From assembly GCA_963780545.1 (NCBI GenBank), contig CAWACK010000008.1:463298-527297 (forward strand): a stretch of 64,000 nucleotides of DNA, written 5' to 3'. Of this stretch, positions 8,368-17,233 are shown piece by piece. The notes beneath the pieces were generated by a model. The model was not told where the DNA came from and ran no database searches. It was given only the letters and a program-made list of their open reading frames with translations. The translations under genes were made by a program, and so were the position numbers. The stretch is from UBA8941 sp963780545. Its GTDB lineage: Archaea; Thermoproteota; Bathyarchaeia; TCS64. Numbering within the stretch: the stretch's first letter is position 1; each line of letters opens with the position of its first letter.

Positions 8368-9477
8368 CTAGCTCGCCTCTAACTCCCTCTGAAGCCCGAG
8401 GGGTGGATACTCATACAAATGAGTGTCCGAGGGATCGAAGCTGACACTCACCCAGTCCCCTTGTTTGATGCCCATCTCCTCCTCATGAACGGGGAGGCGG
8501 GCTGCGAGGCGATCGCCATTAGTGAGCCGCACGGTGTATCGAATGAAGCTGCCTAAGAAGTGTACCTCAACAACCTCACCCGAGAGCCTGTTAGTAAGGT
8601 CGCCTCTGGGTTCTGGCATCAACCTTGTCTTCTCCTCCCTCACAGCGACTATAACTGCCTCCTCAGGTTCGAAACTTGAGTCGAGGACTTTGACCTTCAA
8701 CTCTTCTCTTAGCCTGACAACGCCTCCCTCCCTATTCCTTTGGTCAACGATGGCCTCGAGAAAGTTAGTGTTGCCAACGAAATTGGCGACGAATATTTTC
8801 TCGGGGCGGTTATAGACGTGATAGGGAGAGCCGTGCTGCTGGAGTTGTCCCTTTCTTAGGACAAGTATCCTGTCACCGATGGTCATTGCCTCCTCCTGGT
8901 CGTGGGTAACGTGAATTACTGTGAGTCCAGCTTCCTTAGCGAGCTTCCTGAGCTCCGTCCTGAGCTCGAGGCGCAGTCTAACGTCGAGGGCGCCAAGTGG
9001 CTCGTCCAGTAGAAGGAGCTTCGCTCCAGAGGCCAAGCCCCTCGCAAGCGCAACACGCTGCTGCATGCCTCCGCTCAACTCATTAGGAAAAGCGTCAGCC
9101 CTATTATCCAGCCTGACGATCTTTAGAACTCGCATAGCCGTCTCCTCGGCGGCGGACCTCTCAGTTTCCTTAGCGAGGGGACCGAACATGACATTCTCGA
9201 GGACATTCATGTGGGGAAATAGTGCATAGGTCTGAGGAACATAGACAGCATTCCTTTCTTCAGCCGGGATCAGGTTCGACTTCACGTTATCCACATAGAC
9301 ATCGCCCTCGTCAGGCTTCACAATTCCGGCTATGCATCTCAGAAGCGTTGTTTTCCCGCTGCCCGTCGATCCTAACACGCAGAGGTACTCCAGATTTTTA
9401 ACTTCAAAGGTCAAACCATCTAGGGCCTTAATTTCGCCGAAACGCTTCGTAACGTTAAGGAGGCTAAGGGAGGGCAT
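8368..9477 (-). CDS. ABC importer ATPase 2 with TOBE domain
   Basis: About 369 residues from ATG 9477, which lies one base after the permease stop; an in-frame GTG/ATG farther up would overlap the permease. Walker A GSTGSGKTT, signature LSGGMQQRVALARG, Walker B LLLLDEPLGALD and HVTHD are all present, followed by a TOBE domain. It resembles molybdate/tungstate, iron or spermidine ATPases. Being distinct from ATPase 1, it probably forms a heterodimer under the fused permease. Confidence 0.9.
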   Translation of the reverse strand: MPSLSLLNVTKRFGEIKALDGLTFEVKNLEYLCVLGSTGSGKTTLLRCIAGIVKPDEGDVYVDNVKSNLIPAEERNAVYVPQTYALFPHMNVLENVMFGPLAKETERSAAEETAMRVLKIVRLDNRADAFPNELSGGMQQRVALARGLASGAKLLLLDEPLGALDVRLRLELRTELRKLAKEAGLTVIHVTHDQEEAMTIGDRILVLRKGQLQQHGSPYHVYNRPEKIFVANFVGNTNFLEAIVDQRNREGGVVRLREELKVKVLDSSFEPEEAVIVAVREEKTRLMPEPRGDLTNRLSGEVVEVHFLGSFIRYTVRLTNGDRLAARLPVHEEEMGIKQGDWVSVSFDPSDTHLYEYPPLGLQRELEAS

Positions 9478-9478
9478 A

Positions 9479-11119
9479 TCACTTCTTTCCCCTGTAGACA
9501 ATGAGTCTCAAGACGAGCAAGGAGACAAAGGACGTCAAGACTAGAAAGGCTATCCCCAGGGCGATATCGGACGTTGTAACGGGGACTTGATGCTTCACCC
9601 ACGAGACTAGGAGGACGGGTGCGGTCTTAAGATTCTGTGAAACAGCTGTCGCTGCTCCAGTCTCGTTTATGCTTCTAGTGAATGTGAGTATCGCCCCTGA
9701 GAGGAAGGAATACTTGGTCAGAGGGATGATTATCTTCCTGAAGACGTATAGCGGCCTGCTGCCTAAAGTCCTGGCGGTCTCCTCCATCTCCGCGGGTATT
9801 CCCTCTATAGCCGCTGCCATCGCCTGGACGAAATAAGTGTAGGTAATGGTCATGTGAGCAAAAACGAGTATCCAGAACTCCGGCAGGAAGCCGAAGGAAT
9901 GCCAGAAGAAGCCTAGAGACACACCTAACGCAACACTCGGAACAACTATCGGGACATTACATGCAGCGTCGAGCAACGTCGTCCCAATCTTCCCAATCTT
10001 CCCAATCTTCCTTCTAGCGATTAAGATGGCGATTGGTAACCCCGTCGCGATGTTGATCAATGTTGCTATTATGCCTATACTATAAGAGAGCGCCATAGCC
10101 TGCCAGAAGCTCGCCCATACCCCTACACCCGAAAGAGCTTTCTGCAGTGTGCCGTCGGTTAGAGCCGTCATCGCGGGAAAGGTAATGAATATCGAAGGGA
10201 TTAGCACGAAGAAACCAAAAATCAAGAAGGTGAGACCGTTTCTGAGATCAACACTCCCCTTTGAGCTCAATCTTGCCTCAGGGCCGGGATAGACGCGATT
10301 GATCGGTATTTTAAGTCGGTTGCCTAGGAGACGAATAAAGGCGAAAACGGCGACTGAGGAGAGAATGAGGGTGAAGCTGACAAGGACCATAGGCCCCTGG
10401 AGACCCGCATCATTCGCGTTCTTGATGAAAACGGGTCCATTCTCGAAGGCACCCGCGACTATAACGGTCGCACCAGTCTCAGATAGTGAACGGGCAAAGG
10501 CCAAGAGGAAAGCCGCTATCAGGCCTGGTCTCAGCAGGGGGAGTGTTACAGTCCTGGCGATTGTGAAAGGGCGGGCCCCAAGGGTCTTCGCCGCCGTCTC
10601 GTAGATAACTGTGTGAGTTAAAAGCTCCCCGACCATCACCCGGACGACGACAGGAAATGAAAAAGCAAAGTGAAGTAGAAGAACGAGGATCAGGCCAGGC
10701 TGTATCGAAAACCCGAGCAAACTCAACGGCCCCGAGTTCCCCCAGAATAGGAGCATAGAGTAGCCAAGGGCTACCGTCGGAATAACGAAAGGAATGTCGG
10801 CGAGAGCATCTATAACACTAATCCACCGCGAACGCCCACGCGCTATGTACCACGCTAGAGGAAGACCAGCGACAAGGTCAAACGCAGCCACAGATAGGGC
10901 GATTGTAAACGACCAGAATATGGCCGACTCAGCTCGCTTAAGGAGGTCTGGATTAGAGAGAACCTGTTGGGCGAGGTCAAGTTTGGATGAAATACCCAAC
11001 ACGGGTGGCAGCAAGATGAATGCTACCAGAAACACAATTGCGCCAATATAGACTAGTTTCTTCATCGAGGAGCGTGAAGATAGCTTGTCGAACGTAGTCG
11101 CGATTGTATGTACGGACAC
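9479..11119 (-). CDS. ABC importer permease, two fused transmembrane domains
   Basis: 546 residues with about twelve membrane segments arranged as two BPD_transp_1 domains, in the ThiP/FbpB style. Each half carries the EAA coupling loop: YETAAKTLGARPFTIARTV near residue 175 and EETARTLGSRPLYVFRKI near 430. It forms the whole channel by itself. No substrate-binding protein is encoded next to it, so the substrate (iron, thiamine, polyamine or an oxyanion) is unknown. ATG near 11065 (MKKLVYIGA) is a shorter start. Confidence 0.88.
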   Translation of the reverse strand: MSVHTIATTFDKLSSRSSMKKLVYIGAIVFLVAFILLPPVLGISSKLDLAQQVLSNPDLLKRAESAIFWSFTIALSVAAFDLVAGLPLAWYIARGRSRWISVIDALADIPFVIPTVALGYSMLLFWGNSGPLSLLGFSIQPGLILVLLLHFAFSFPVVVRVMVGELLTHTVIYETAAKTLGARPFTIARTVTLPLLRPGLIAAFLLAFARSLSETGATVIVAGAFENGPVFIKNANDAGLQGPMVLVSFTLILSSVAVFAFIRLLGNRLKIPINRVYPGPEARLSSKGSVDLRNGLTFLIFGFFVLIPSIFITFPAMTALTDGTLQKALSGVGVWASFWQAMALSYSIGIIATLINIATGLPIAILIARRKIGKIGKIGTTLLDAACNVPIVVPSVALGVSLGFFWHSFGFLPEFWILVFAHMTITYTYFVQAMAAAIEGIPAEMEETARTLGSRPLYVFRKIIIPLTKYSFLSGAILTFTRSINETGAATAVSQNLKTAPVLLVSWVKHQVPVTTSDIALGIAFLVLTSFVSLLVLRLIVYRGKK

Positions 11120-11356
11120 CGTTCACCAAGCTCTCAGCGCCTTCTCTATAGTCGCCTCGGAAGATGATGTATCGAATAGGTGCTTACAGCTTTATAATTA
11201 ACTTTCATAGAATATATATTTCACAATATTTTATGTTATCTATATAGATAAAAACATAAATTTGAGAACTTTCCCACTTCAGATGCGTAGACTGGATAAC
11301 CAAGACTTAAAAAAATGATTTAAGGCGACTGCTCTAACCCTATTCGGGCATTCTAT
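11120..11356. promoter_or_regulatory. Divergent AT-rich promoter region
   Basis: The region separates the ABC importer operon (leftward) and the ATP-grasp gene (rightward). It is strongly AT-rich, with several TATA-like runs (TTTATAATTAAC near 11190, ATATATATTTC near 11210, CTATATAGATAAAAAC near 11240). No coding frame is seen. Confidence 0.45.
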
Positions 11357-12226
11357 TTGAGCGTCCTAATATTCACAGATAATCCCGGCGTACAGGAGAC
11401 GAAGCTAGTCTTAGAGGCTCTACGGGGGAAAGGCATTAAAACACGAGCAATGACTCCTTGGGATTTCAATTTACCAAATTTGCCCGAGCTCGACGCCGAG
11501 ATCGTCTACGCGCCTAGCAACATGCTCCACAGAGGGAGCACCTACGAACTCACACATAGACTTCTCATACTCAGAGAGCTGGAGAAGGGAGCAATAGTCA
11601 TCAACCCCGTCGAGTCAATGCTACAGTACTCGAAGGAGCAACTTACCCTAAAGTTGAACGAGCTTGGCCTCCCCCATCCAAAGACATTGGCTACTGAAAA
11701 CGTTGAGGAAGCATATGGCTTCGCTCATAGCTTCCTTGAAGAGGGGAGAGAGGTTGTACTCAAGCCTACCTGTGCAGCAAGGGGAATCGGAGTAACAAAA
11801 CTTAGTGGCATAAGGAGGCGTGACGACCTACTCCAGTTCCTCGTATGGTATACCCGAGAGCACGCTGAAGGTGTCTATTATCTGCAGGAATATATCAAAA
11901 ACCTCGGTTACGACATCCGATGCCTCGTTATTGATGGGAAAGTAATAGGTCGAGAGAGGAGGTTTAACCAGAATGACTTCCGATACAACGTCGCCGTCGG
12001 AGGTTCCGTGGAGGTTTTCAATGATCCAATCTATGATGATCTATCGATCGCAGTCGCGGAGGCGACGGGACTGAAGATATGCGGCGTGGATATACTGCCA
12101 GGGGAGGATGGGAAACCATATGTCCTTGAGGCAAACTGCTACCCGGGTTACAAAGCACTCATGGACGTGACTGGGCTGCCCATACATGAGAGGATAGCAG
12201 ACTTCCTTCAGAGCCTACTTCACTGA
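11357..12226 (+). CDS. RimK-type ATP-grasp ligase
   Basis: 289 residues. The ATP-grasp core is visible: VVLKPTCAARGIGV binds ATP, YIKNLGYDIRCLVIDG and VDILPGEDG...LEANCYPGY carry the magnesium ligands. The closest families are the amino-acid ligases RimK, LysX and MptN. MptN adds glutamate to tetrahydromethanopterin, which would suit the H4MPT enzymes encoded in this window, but the sequence alone does not separate it from lysine/arginine biosynthesis or CofF-type ligases. TTG 11357 is the start. Confidence 0.8.
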   Translation: MSVLIFTDNPGVQETKLVLEALRGKGIKTRAMTPWDFNLPNLPELDAEIVYAPSNMLHRGSTYELTHRLLILRELEKGAIVINPVESMLQYSKEQLTLKLNELGLPHPKTLATENVEEAYGFAHSFLEEGREVVLKPTCAARGIGVTKLSGIRRRDDLLQFLVWYTREHAEGVYYLQEYIKNLGYDIRCLVIDGKVIGRERRFNQNDFRYNVAVGGSVEVFNDPIYDDLSIAVAEATGLKICGVDILPGEDGKPYVLEANCYPGYKALMDVTGLPIHERIADFLQSLLH

Positions 12227-12389
12227 AGCCGACGCTAATTATTGGAGCACTTGGCTCTCATCTAGTTTTTCTAGTCTCTTTATGAGACGAATACACGGTG
12301 TAGGGATTAAGGGCACTTCATGAACCTATAACTAGACTTACCTTGAACCTGTAGCTGAAGAAGCTTCGGTTGACTGGAATCGGCTAGTG

Positions 12390-12425
12390 TTATATACCCT
12401 TTTGGATGCCTTAAACTGAAAGGTG
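12390..12425 (+). promoter_or_regulatory. TATA box and ribosome-binding site for the aminotransferase
   Basis: TTATATA at 12390-12396 lies about 37 bases before ATG 12433. AGGTG at 12421-12425 is spaced seven bases from the ATG, a good Shine-Dalgarno distance. The transcript should start near 12420. Confidence 0.6.
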
Positions 12426-12432
12426 CCTGGTT

Positions 12433-13525
12433 ATGCCGAGCAAGCCTTACGTGAAGTTAAACGCTGGTGACCCCGATGTCGAGGCTCCGAAATGTGCGAT
12501 TGACGCCGTGCTGGACGCGATCAAGAAGGGTGGGGACTGGACTCACTACGGTGGGAATGAGATCCCTAAACAGTTCCGGGAGGCTGTCGTCGACTACTAT
12601 AAGAAATGGATAGGGCCGGAGTACAAGGAGTCACATGTGATCCCAGTCGCTGGAAGTAGCGCTGCACTCTACATTGCGATGGCCTCCGTGCTCAAAGAGG
12701 GTGATGAGATTCTTCTTTGGGAGCCGAGCTATAGCAACCACTACGTGATGCTAAGGGATATGGGTATAAAGATGAAGATTGCAGAGCTGCCCCGTGAGAA
12801 CAAGTACCATATGGACCTTGATAAGCTGGAGAGCTACGTGTCGAAAAAGACGAAGGCTGTCCTAGTCTGCAACCCAAACAACCCAACTGGGACGGTCTAC
12901 AAGAAAAAGGAGATCAAAGCTGTCGGCGACCTCGCGAATGACCATGACCTCGCCATATTCTCAGATGAGATTTACCTCCATTACGTCTACGACGACAACA
13001 AGTTTGTAGCTCCGAGCACAATCGAGGACCTAAAAGACAGGACGATCAACATCATGAGCTTCAGCAAGACATTCAGCATGACAGGTTGGAGGCTCGGCTA
13101 CGTGATCGTGCCGGACAGATACCTTGAGAAGGCTCTAGATAGTCGCGAAGGTCACGGCCCCCAGGCCAGCGACGTTCATCTACCCAGCTGGCGTTGCATG
13201 CCTACGAAGCGACTTCAAGTACGTCGACGAGAGACGAAGGGAGTATGCAGCGCGCCGCGACTTCTTCACAAAAGCAATCGACGATATGGGTATGCCTTGC
13301 CACAAGTTTGAGGGCGCCTTCTATGCCTGGTTCGATGCCAGAAAGTATGGATTGAAGAGCGACGAGTTTATAGAAAAACTTGAGAAGACAGAAAACGTGT
13401 CTCTGAGCAGCGGATCAGCGTTTGGAACTAAACAAGAAGGTTTCATCAGGGTTCCGATGACGCAACCGATCCCAGTGCTCAAGGACGTAGTGGAACGTGT
13501 CGAACACTTCACCAGTAAGCTATAA
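12433..13525 (+). CDS. Class I/II PLP aminotransferase (frameshifted)
   Basis: An aspartate-aminotransferase-fold protein of about 363 residues. NPNNPTG (near residue 150) binds the substrate carboxylate, FSDEIY carries the PLP-pairing Asp/Tyr, and SFSKTFSMTGWRLGY (near 213) has the Schiff-base lysine. The first frame derails near 13,137 (CTAGATAGTC). One base less there brings the continuous sequence IVAKVTAPRPATF and the C-terminal domain ending at 13525 into frame. The final Arg lies in GFIRVPM. The amino donor is unclear; neighbours suggest amino-acid breakdown. The break is probably a one-base insertion error. Confidence 0.88.
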
Positions 13526-13530
13526 ACCAG

Positions 13531-13546
13531 TTTTTCCAAATTTTTT
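13531..13546 (+). terminator. T-run terminator after the aminotransferase
   Basis: Two T runs (five and six) begin six bases after the stop codon, the usual form of an archaeal terminator. Confidence 0.5.
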
Positions 13547-13737
13547 AATACTTTAAATCGAATTATTCATCCCATTTAACGCTTATTTTATATTAATTTT
13601 GAACTTGAATGAAATACCTTTAGAGAATTCAAAACTCAGATATTAAAATTAGAGTCAATTGCTGAAGAAAAACAGCATATTCTTAATCATCACTCCCAAG
13701 TCCTCATGTTTATTTGAGTAGGAGCGGCTGTTTATCC

Positions 13738-14709
13738 ATGCTCATTCTGAGCGACCAAGATATAGTGAAACTTCTGACGATGAAGGAGGCAATAGATGCC
13801 GTGGAGGGAGCATTCCGTCAGCTTCGACGCGGGAATGTTTTAATGCCGACTAGGAGCAGCATCATGCTCCCGAAATACAACGGTAGTATCAGCTTCATGC
13901 CCTCTTATCTCATGGAGACAGAAGAGCAGGCGACGAAGATAATCAGCATCTACCCGGACAATCCAACGAAGGGACTACCGACGACAACTGCTTGGATTGT
14001 GGTCAATGATCCGGAGACTGGGCAGATCCAGGCCTTCATGGACGCGACATACATAACTGGGGTGAGAACGGGCGCAGTGTCGGGAGTTGCTCTAAAATAC
14101 CTGGCGCCAAAAGATGCCAAAGTCGCTGCGGTGTTTGGCGCAGGCATTCAAGCTCGGAACCAGGCATGGGCAGCAGCCACTGTTCGTAAACTCGATGAGA
14201 TTAGGGTCTACGACCCGATAAAGCCGGTCGTTGATAAGTTTGTTGTTGATATGGAGAAAAAGCTCGACATCCCCATTCTGAAGGCAACAACTGGTGAGGA
14301 GGCGTGCCATGGCGCCGACATTGTACTCACCGCCACAACCTCGAAGACGCCAGTCATTAAACGGAAGTGGCTCGGTGACAAAGTCCATGTCTCCGCGATA
14401 GGGGCCTTCTACCCAGACTGGAGGGAGCTAGATACGGAGATCATTAGAGACGCAAAAGTAGTCATTGACGAGTGGGAGGCGATCAAGATGGAGTCAGGAG
14501 ACATCATGATTCCAATCCATGAAGGCGTAATCACTGAGTCCCATATCTACGCTGAACTCGGTGAACTCGTAAATGGCGAGAAGCCAGGCAGAACGTCCAA
14601 GGACGGTTTGACAGTCTTCAAGAGCGTCGGAATAGCAATACAAGACTCGTCGGTTGCTAATCTGGTTCTCAAAAAGGTCAAGCAAGACACCAAAGCGAAT
14701 ATTTCTTAA
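13738..14709 (+). CDS. Ornithine cyclodeaminase/mu-crystallin-family dehydrogenase
   Basis: About 323 residues from ATG 13738 (MLILSDQDIVKLL, the family's normal beginning); TTG 13714 would add eight residues. YITGVRTGAVSGVALKYLA precedes a Rossmann fold with the dinucleotide loop FGAGIQARNQ, and EACHGADIVLTATTS follows. Members act as ornithine cyclodeaminase, archaeal alanine dehydrogenase or ketimine reductase; the exact substrate is not resolved. Neighbouring aminotransferase, racemase and arginase-like genes agree with amino-acid turnover. Confidence 0.87.
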   Translation: MLILSDQDIVKLLTMKEAIDAVEGAFRQLRRGNVLMPTRSSIMLPKYNGSISFMPSYLMETEEQATKIISIYPDNPTKGLPTTTAWIVVNDPETGQIQAFMDATYITGVRTGAVSGVALKYLAPKDAKVAAVFGAGIQARNQAWAAATVRKLDEIRVYDPIKPVVDKFVVDMEKKLDIPILKATTGEEACHGADIVLTATTSKTPVIKRKWLGDKVHVSAIGAFYPDWRELDTEIIRDAKVVIDEWEAIKMESGDIMIPIHEGVITESHIYAELGELVNGEKPGRTSKDGLTVFKSVGIAIQDSSVANLVLKKVKQDTKANIS

Positions 14710-14751
14710 ACCCCTTAAGGCAGCCAGTCTAGATATTAGAAGGTTATTTCG

Positions 14752-15468
14752 ATGAAGATCGATGTTGTTATGTTAATAGCGGGTCTGCCCGAGGCGGATT
14801 TAAAGAAGAGGAGGGAAATCTTACAATCCTACGCCTCACCCGGGACGGAAGTAAGACTAGTTATGACCAAGAATGCGCCACCGTCCGTGGACTCTCTGGC
14901 GGAGATGGAGCTTGCGGCTCCAGGTATTCTCGAACGTGTTGTACAGTCGGAGAGGGAGGGTGCTGACGCTGTGCTGATCTGGGGAGGACATGACCCATCA
15001 CTACTGTCGGCTCGGAGCCTTGTCGACATCCCCGTTATCGGCCCAGGGAGTGCATCAATGCACATCGCCGCCTTTCTCGCCGACTACTTCAGCTTAATAG
15101 TCCAGCTCCCCGAGGTTGAGCAACTCGCCTGGCGCCAGATAAGAGATTATAGGTTAGAAGAGAAATGCGTCGGAATATACAGCGTCGACATACCTGTATT
15201 GGAGCTTGGTAAAGAGGAGAATTATGACGCAGTGAAGGATACTGTGATCGAATCGATAGAGGCAGGCGCTGACTCTGTTTGCTTCGGATGCATGGCTCTC
15301 AACAACCACGTCGACAGACTCACCGAGGAACTGAGAGAGACCCACCCGGGAGCGACTATAATTCATCCTGGTAGAACCTCGATCAAGTTAGCGGAGATAC
15401 TAGTGGAGCTCGGTCTAACCCAGAGTAGGTTCACCTACCCTAGTCCACCCAAGCCTATAAAACTCTGA
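14752..15468 (+). CDS. Asp/Glu/hydantoin racemase-family protein
   Basis: 238 residues of the cofactor-free racemase superfamily, which normally uses two facing cysteines. The second is present in SVCFGCMAL (near residue 182). The first position, in AVLIWGGHDP (near 80), has glycine instead of cysteine. Two-base racemisation is therefore unlikely. Decarboxylase or isomerase relatives with one cysteine (arylmalonate decarboxylase, maleate isomerase) are the better comparison. It follows the OCD gene by 42 bases and probably shares its transcript. Confidence 0.78.
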   Translation: MKIDVVMLIAGLPEADLKKRREILQSYASPGTEVRLVMTKNAPPSVDSLAEMELAAPGILERVVQSEREGADAVLIWGGHDPSLLSARSLVDIPVIGPGSASMHIAAFLADYFSLIVQLPEVEQLAWRQIRDYRLEEKCVGIYSVDIPVLELGKEENYDAVKDTVIESIEAGADSVCFGCMALNNHVDRLTEELRETHPGATIIHPGRTSIKLAEILVELGLTQSRFTYPSPPKPIKL

Positions 15469-15485
15469 TTCCAAGGTATTACCAA

Positions 15486-15977
15486 ATGCACAAGATGAGA
15501 CGAAATGACAAGATCATCGCCGCCGAGGCTGAAGTTAAAACAATACTCAGAGAAGCAAAGCACATCACTATAGCGATGAGCCTAAACGACGAGCCCTATC
15601 TCGTCACCCTAAGCCATGGATACGATGAGGAACATAACTGTATATATTTTCACTGCGCCCACGAAGGAAAAAAGATCGACATCCTTAGAACTAACCCACG
15701 CGTCTGGGGCCAAGCACTCATTGATGGTGGCTACGTGCAGGGGAGCTGCGACCACCTATACAGATCCGCCCAGTTCCACGGCAGGGTCACCTTCGTCGAT
15801 GACCAAGGGGAGAAGGAGCAAGCCCTTCGCATAATGATCAGGCACCTCGATGAGAACCCGGAGAAGATTATAGTAGAGCAAATCACGCCACATTCAACGG
15901 GACGCATTCTCATCGGCAGGATCGACATCGATTACATGAGTGGAAAAAAAGCCGACAAAATCATTGTACAGCTCTAA
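15486..15977 (+). CDS. Flavin-binding split-barrel protein (PNPOx/NimA-like)
   Basis: 163 residues. The N-terminal helix EVKTILREAKHITIAMSL, the barrel strands PYLVTLSHGYD and NCIYFHCAHEGKKIDIL, and the HLYRSAQFHGRVTFVDD stretch are typical of FMN- or heme-binding pyridoxamine-phosphate-oxidase-like proteins such as NimA. It is probably a redox enzyme; the substrate is unknown. It lies 17 bases after the racemase-family gene, and its 3' end overlaps the convergent arginase-family gene by four bases. Confidence 0.8.
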   Translation: MHKMRRNDKIIAAEAEVKTILREAKHITIAMSLNDEPYLVTLSHGYDEEHNCIYFHCAHEGKKIDILRTNPRVWGQALIDGGYVQGSCDHLYRSAQFHGRVTFVDDQGEKEQALRIMIRHLDENPEKIIVEQITPHSTGRILIGRIDIDYMSGKKADKIIVQL

Positions 15978-16879
15978 ACGCTCTTCGAGCGGGCCTTCAC
16001 TCCATTTATGACACCCTCGATCATCTTGTATACAGCCTTAAGGGCAATACCCGTCGGGTCGCCACTAGTTGGGAGGCTAGCGACTCCAAACGAGGCAACC
16101 TTAGGATATCTGAAAATCGCCTCAAGAGTAGCAGATAGTTGATTGCTGCTGCAGCCGTCTGGAACCGGGGTCGTGTGACCAGGAACTTCTTCTGCATCGA
16201 GAACATCGGTGTCAACATGAATGTAGATGATATCTGTGAGGCGGCTAAGGCGGTCCATCTGCAACTTCACGTTGGAACTAAGTCTCCGAATGTCATCTAC
16301 GGAAATCTGCTCAATGTCGCTGTTATCTATGATCTCCTGTTCTAAGGGATCAGCGTCACGCAGCCCAGCAAGGACCACGTATCTTGTCGGGAGTGGGATT
16401 TCGAGTCCGCTTTGCCTCCTCAGCCTATGGAGGCAAAGGCCGCACCCGACAGCGACTGGCATCCCACCCATCATCATGCTTAGGCTCGTCTCAGGGGTGT
16501 TGATGTCTCCGTGGGCATCGAAGTAGACGAGTCCGACTCTTAGTGGCTTCCAGTCGTGGCCGGCGAGCTGGACTCCCGCAAGCATCCCTGTAAGGCCCAC
16601 GCAATTTGATAGGAGGGAGATGTTAAGATCGCCTCTCTTGATCTGACTGGAAACTATTTCCGCCATGTGGCGCCCCGCTAGACCAAGGCGGTTCACCGTA
16701 CCGTACTGATTGCGCTCCTCTGGAGTGAGGATTGCAGTCCTCGTCTCCGTCACCTCGACTCGAAGGCGCTCAAGCAGAGGATAAAGGCCTTCCCTCTCCA
16801 TGATGTCAGGGCCATCATCAAACTCTTTCCTAGCGAAGTTCCCGTCGTGGAGGAATTTAGCTATTCCAACTCTCAGCAT
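15974..16879 (-). CDS. Arginase/agmatinase-family protein
   Basis: About 301 residues from ATG 16879 (MLRVGIAKFLHD). Two metal motifs of the ureohydrolase fold are clear: VYFDAHGDIN and HVDTDVLDAEEVPG. The usual GG(D/G)HS motif that carries the first manganese-binding histidine is replaced by LLSNCVGLTGMLAG, as in a divergent arginase subgroup. Hydrolysis of arginine, agmatine or formiminoglutamate is possible but not assured. Confidence 0.82.
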   Translation of the reverse strand: MLRVGIAKFLHDGNFARKEFDDGPDIMEREGLYPLLERLRVEVTETRTAILTPEERNQYGTVNRLGLAGRHMAEIVSSQIKRGDLNISLLSNCVGLTGMLAGVQLAGHDWKPLRVGLVYFDAHGDINTPETSLSMMMGGMPVAVGCGLCLHRLRRQSGLEIPLPTRYVVLAGLRDADPLEQEIIDNSDIEQISVDDIRRLSSNVKLQMDRLSRLTDIIYIHVDTDVLDAEEVPGHTTPVPDGCSSNQLSATLEAIFRYPKVASFGVASLPTSGDPTGIALKAVYKMIEGVINGVKARSKSV

Positions 16880-16993
16880 ATCGTCGCCCAAACCTAGTCA
16901 ATGTAAGAAACGTCAAGCTACGAGATAGCTTCTCCCTTCTGAGCCGTTATCTTAAAACACAAGCTGGCGATAAGTTCATCTGATTCGACCGAA

Positions 16994-17233
16994 GTGACGC
17001 CGTTGGCTAAGAAGTTTAAGGTCAAAGTGGACGAGTCTACCTGCAAGGGCTGCGGGATATGCGTCCACATCTGCGAGACTAAGGGTGGAAGGAATCTCAA
17101 GTACGGGGAGAAGAGGACACTCCTAGGTGGAGCCCTCCCCGAAGGTGCAGACAATTGCACAGGCTGTCGCTGGTGCGAACGTTACTGCCCAGACTTCGCG
17201 ATAACTATCGAGGAGGAGTCCGTCGATGCTTAA
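16994..17233 (+). CDS. korD: 2-Oxoacid:ferredoxin oxidoreductase, delta (ferredoxin) subunit
   Basis: 79 residues with two [4Fe-4S] motifs: STCKGCGICVHIC near 15-27 and DNCTGCRWCERYCP near 52-65. This passes electrons from the TPP site to soluble ferredoxin. It overlaps the alpha-subunit gene by eight bases. GTG 16994 begins the frame; TTG 17003 is an alternative. It is first in the four-gene order D-A-B-G, with stop/start overlaps throughout, so the complex is made from one transcript. Confidence 0.93.
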   Translation: MTPLAKKFKVKVDESTCKGCGICVHICETKGGRNLKYGEKRTLLGGALPEGADNCTGCRWCERYCPDFAITIEEESVDA

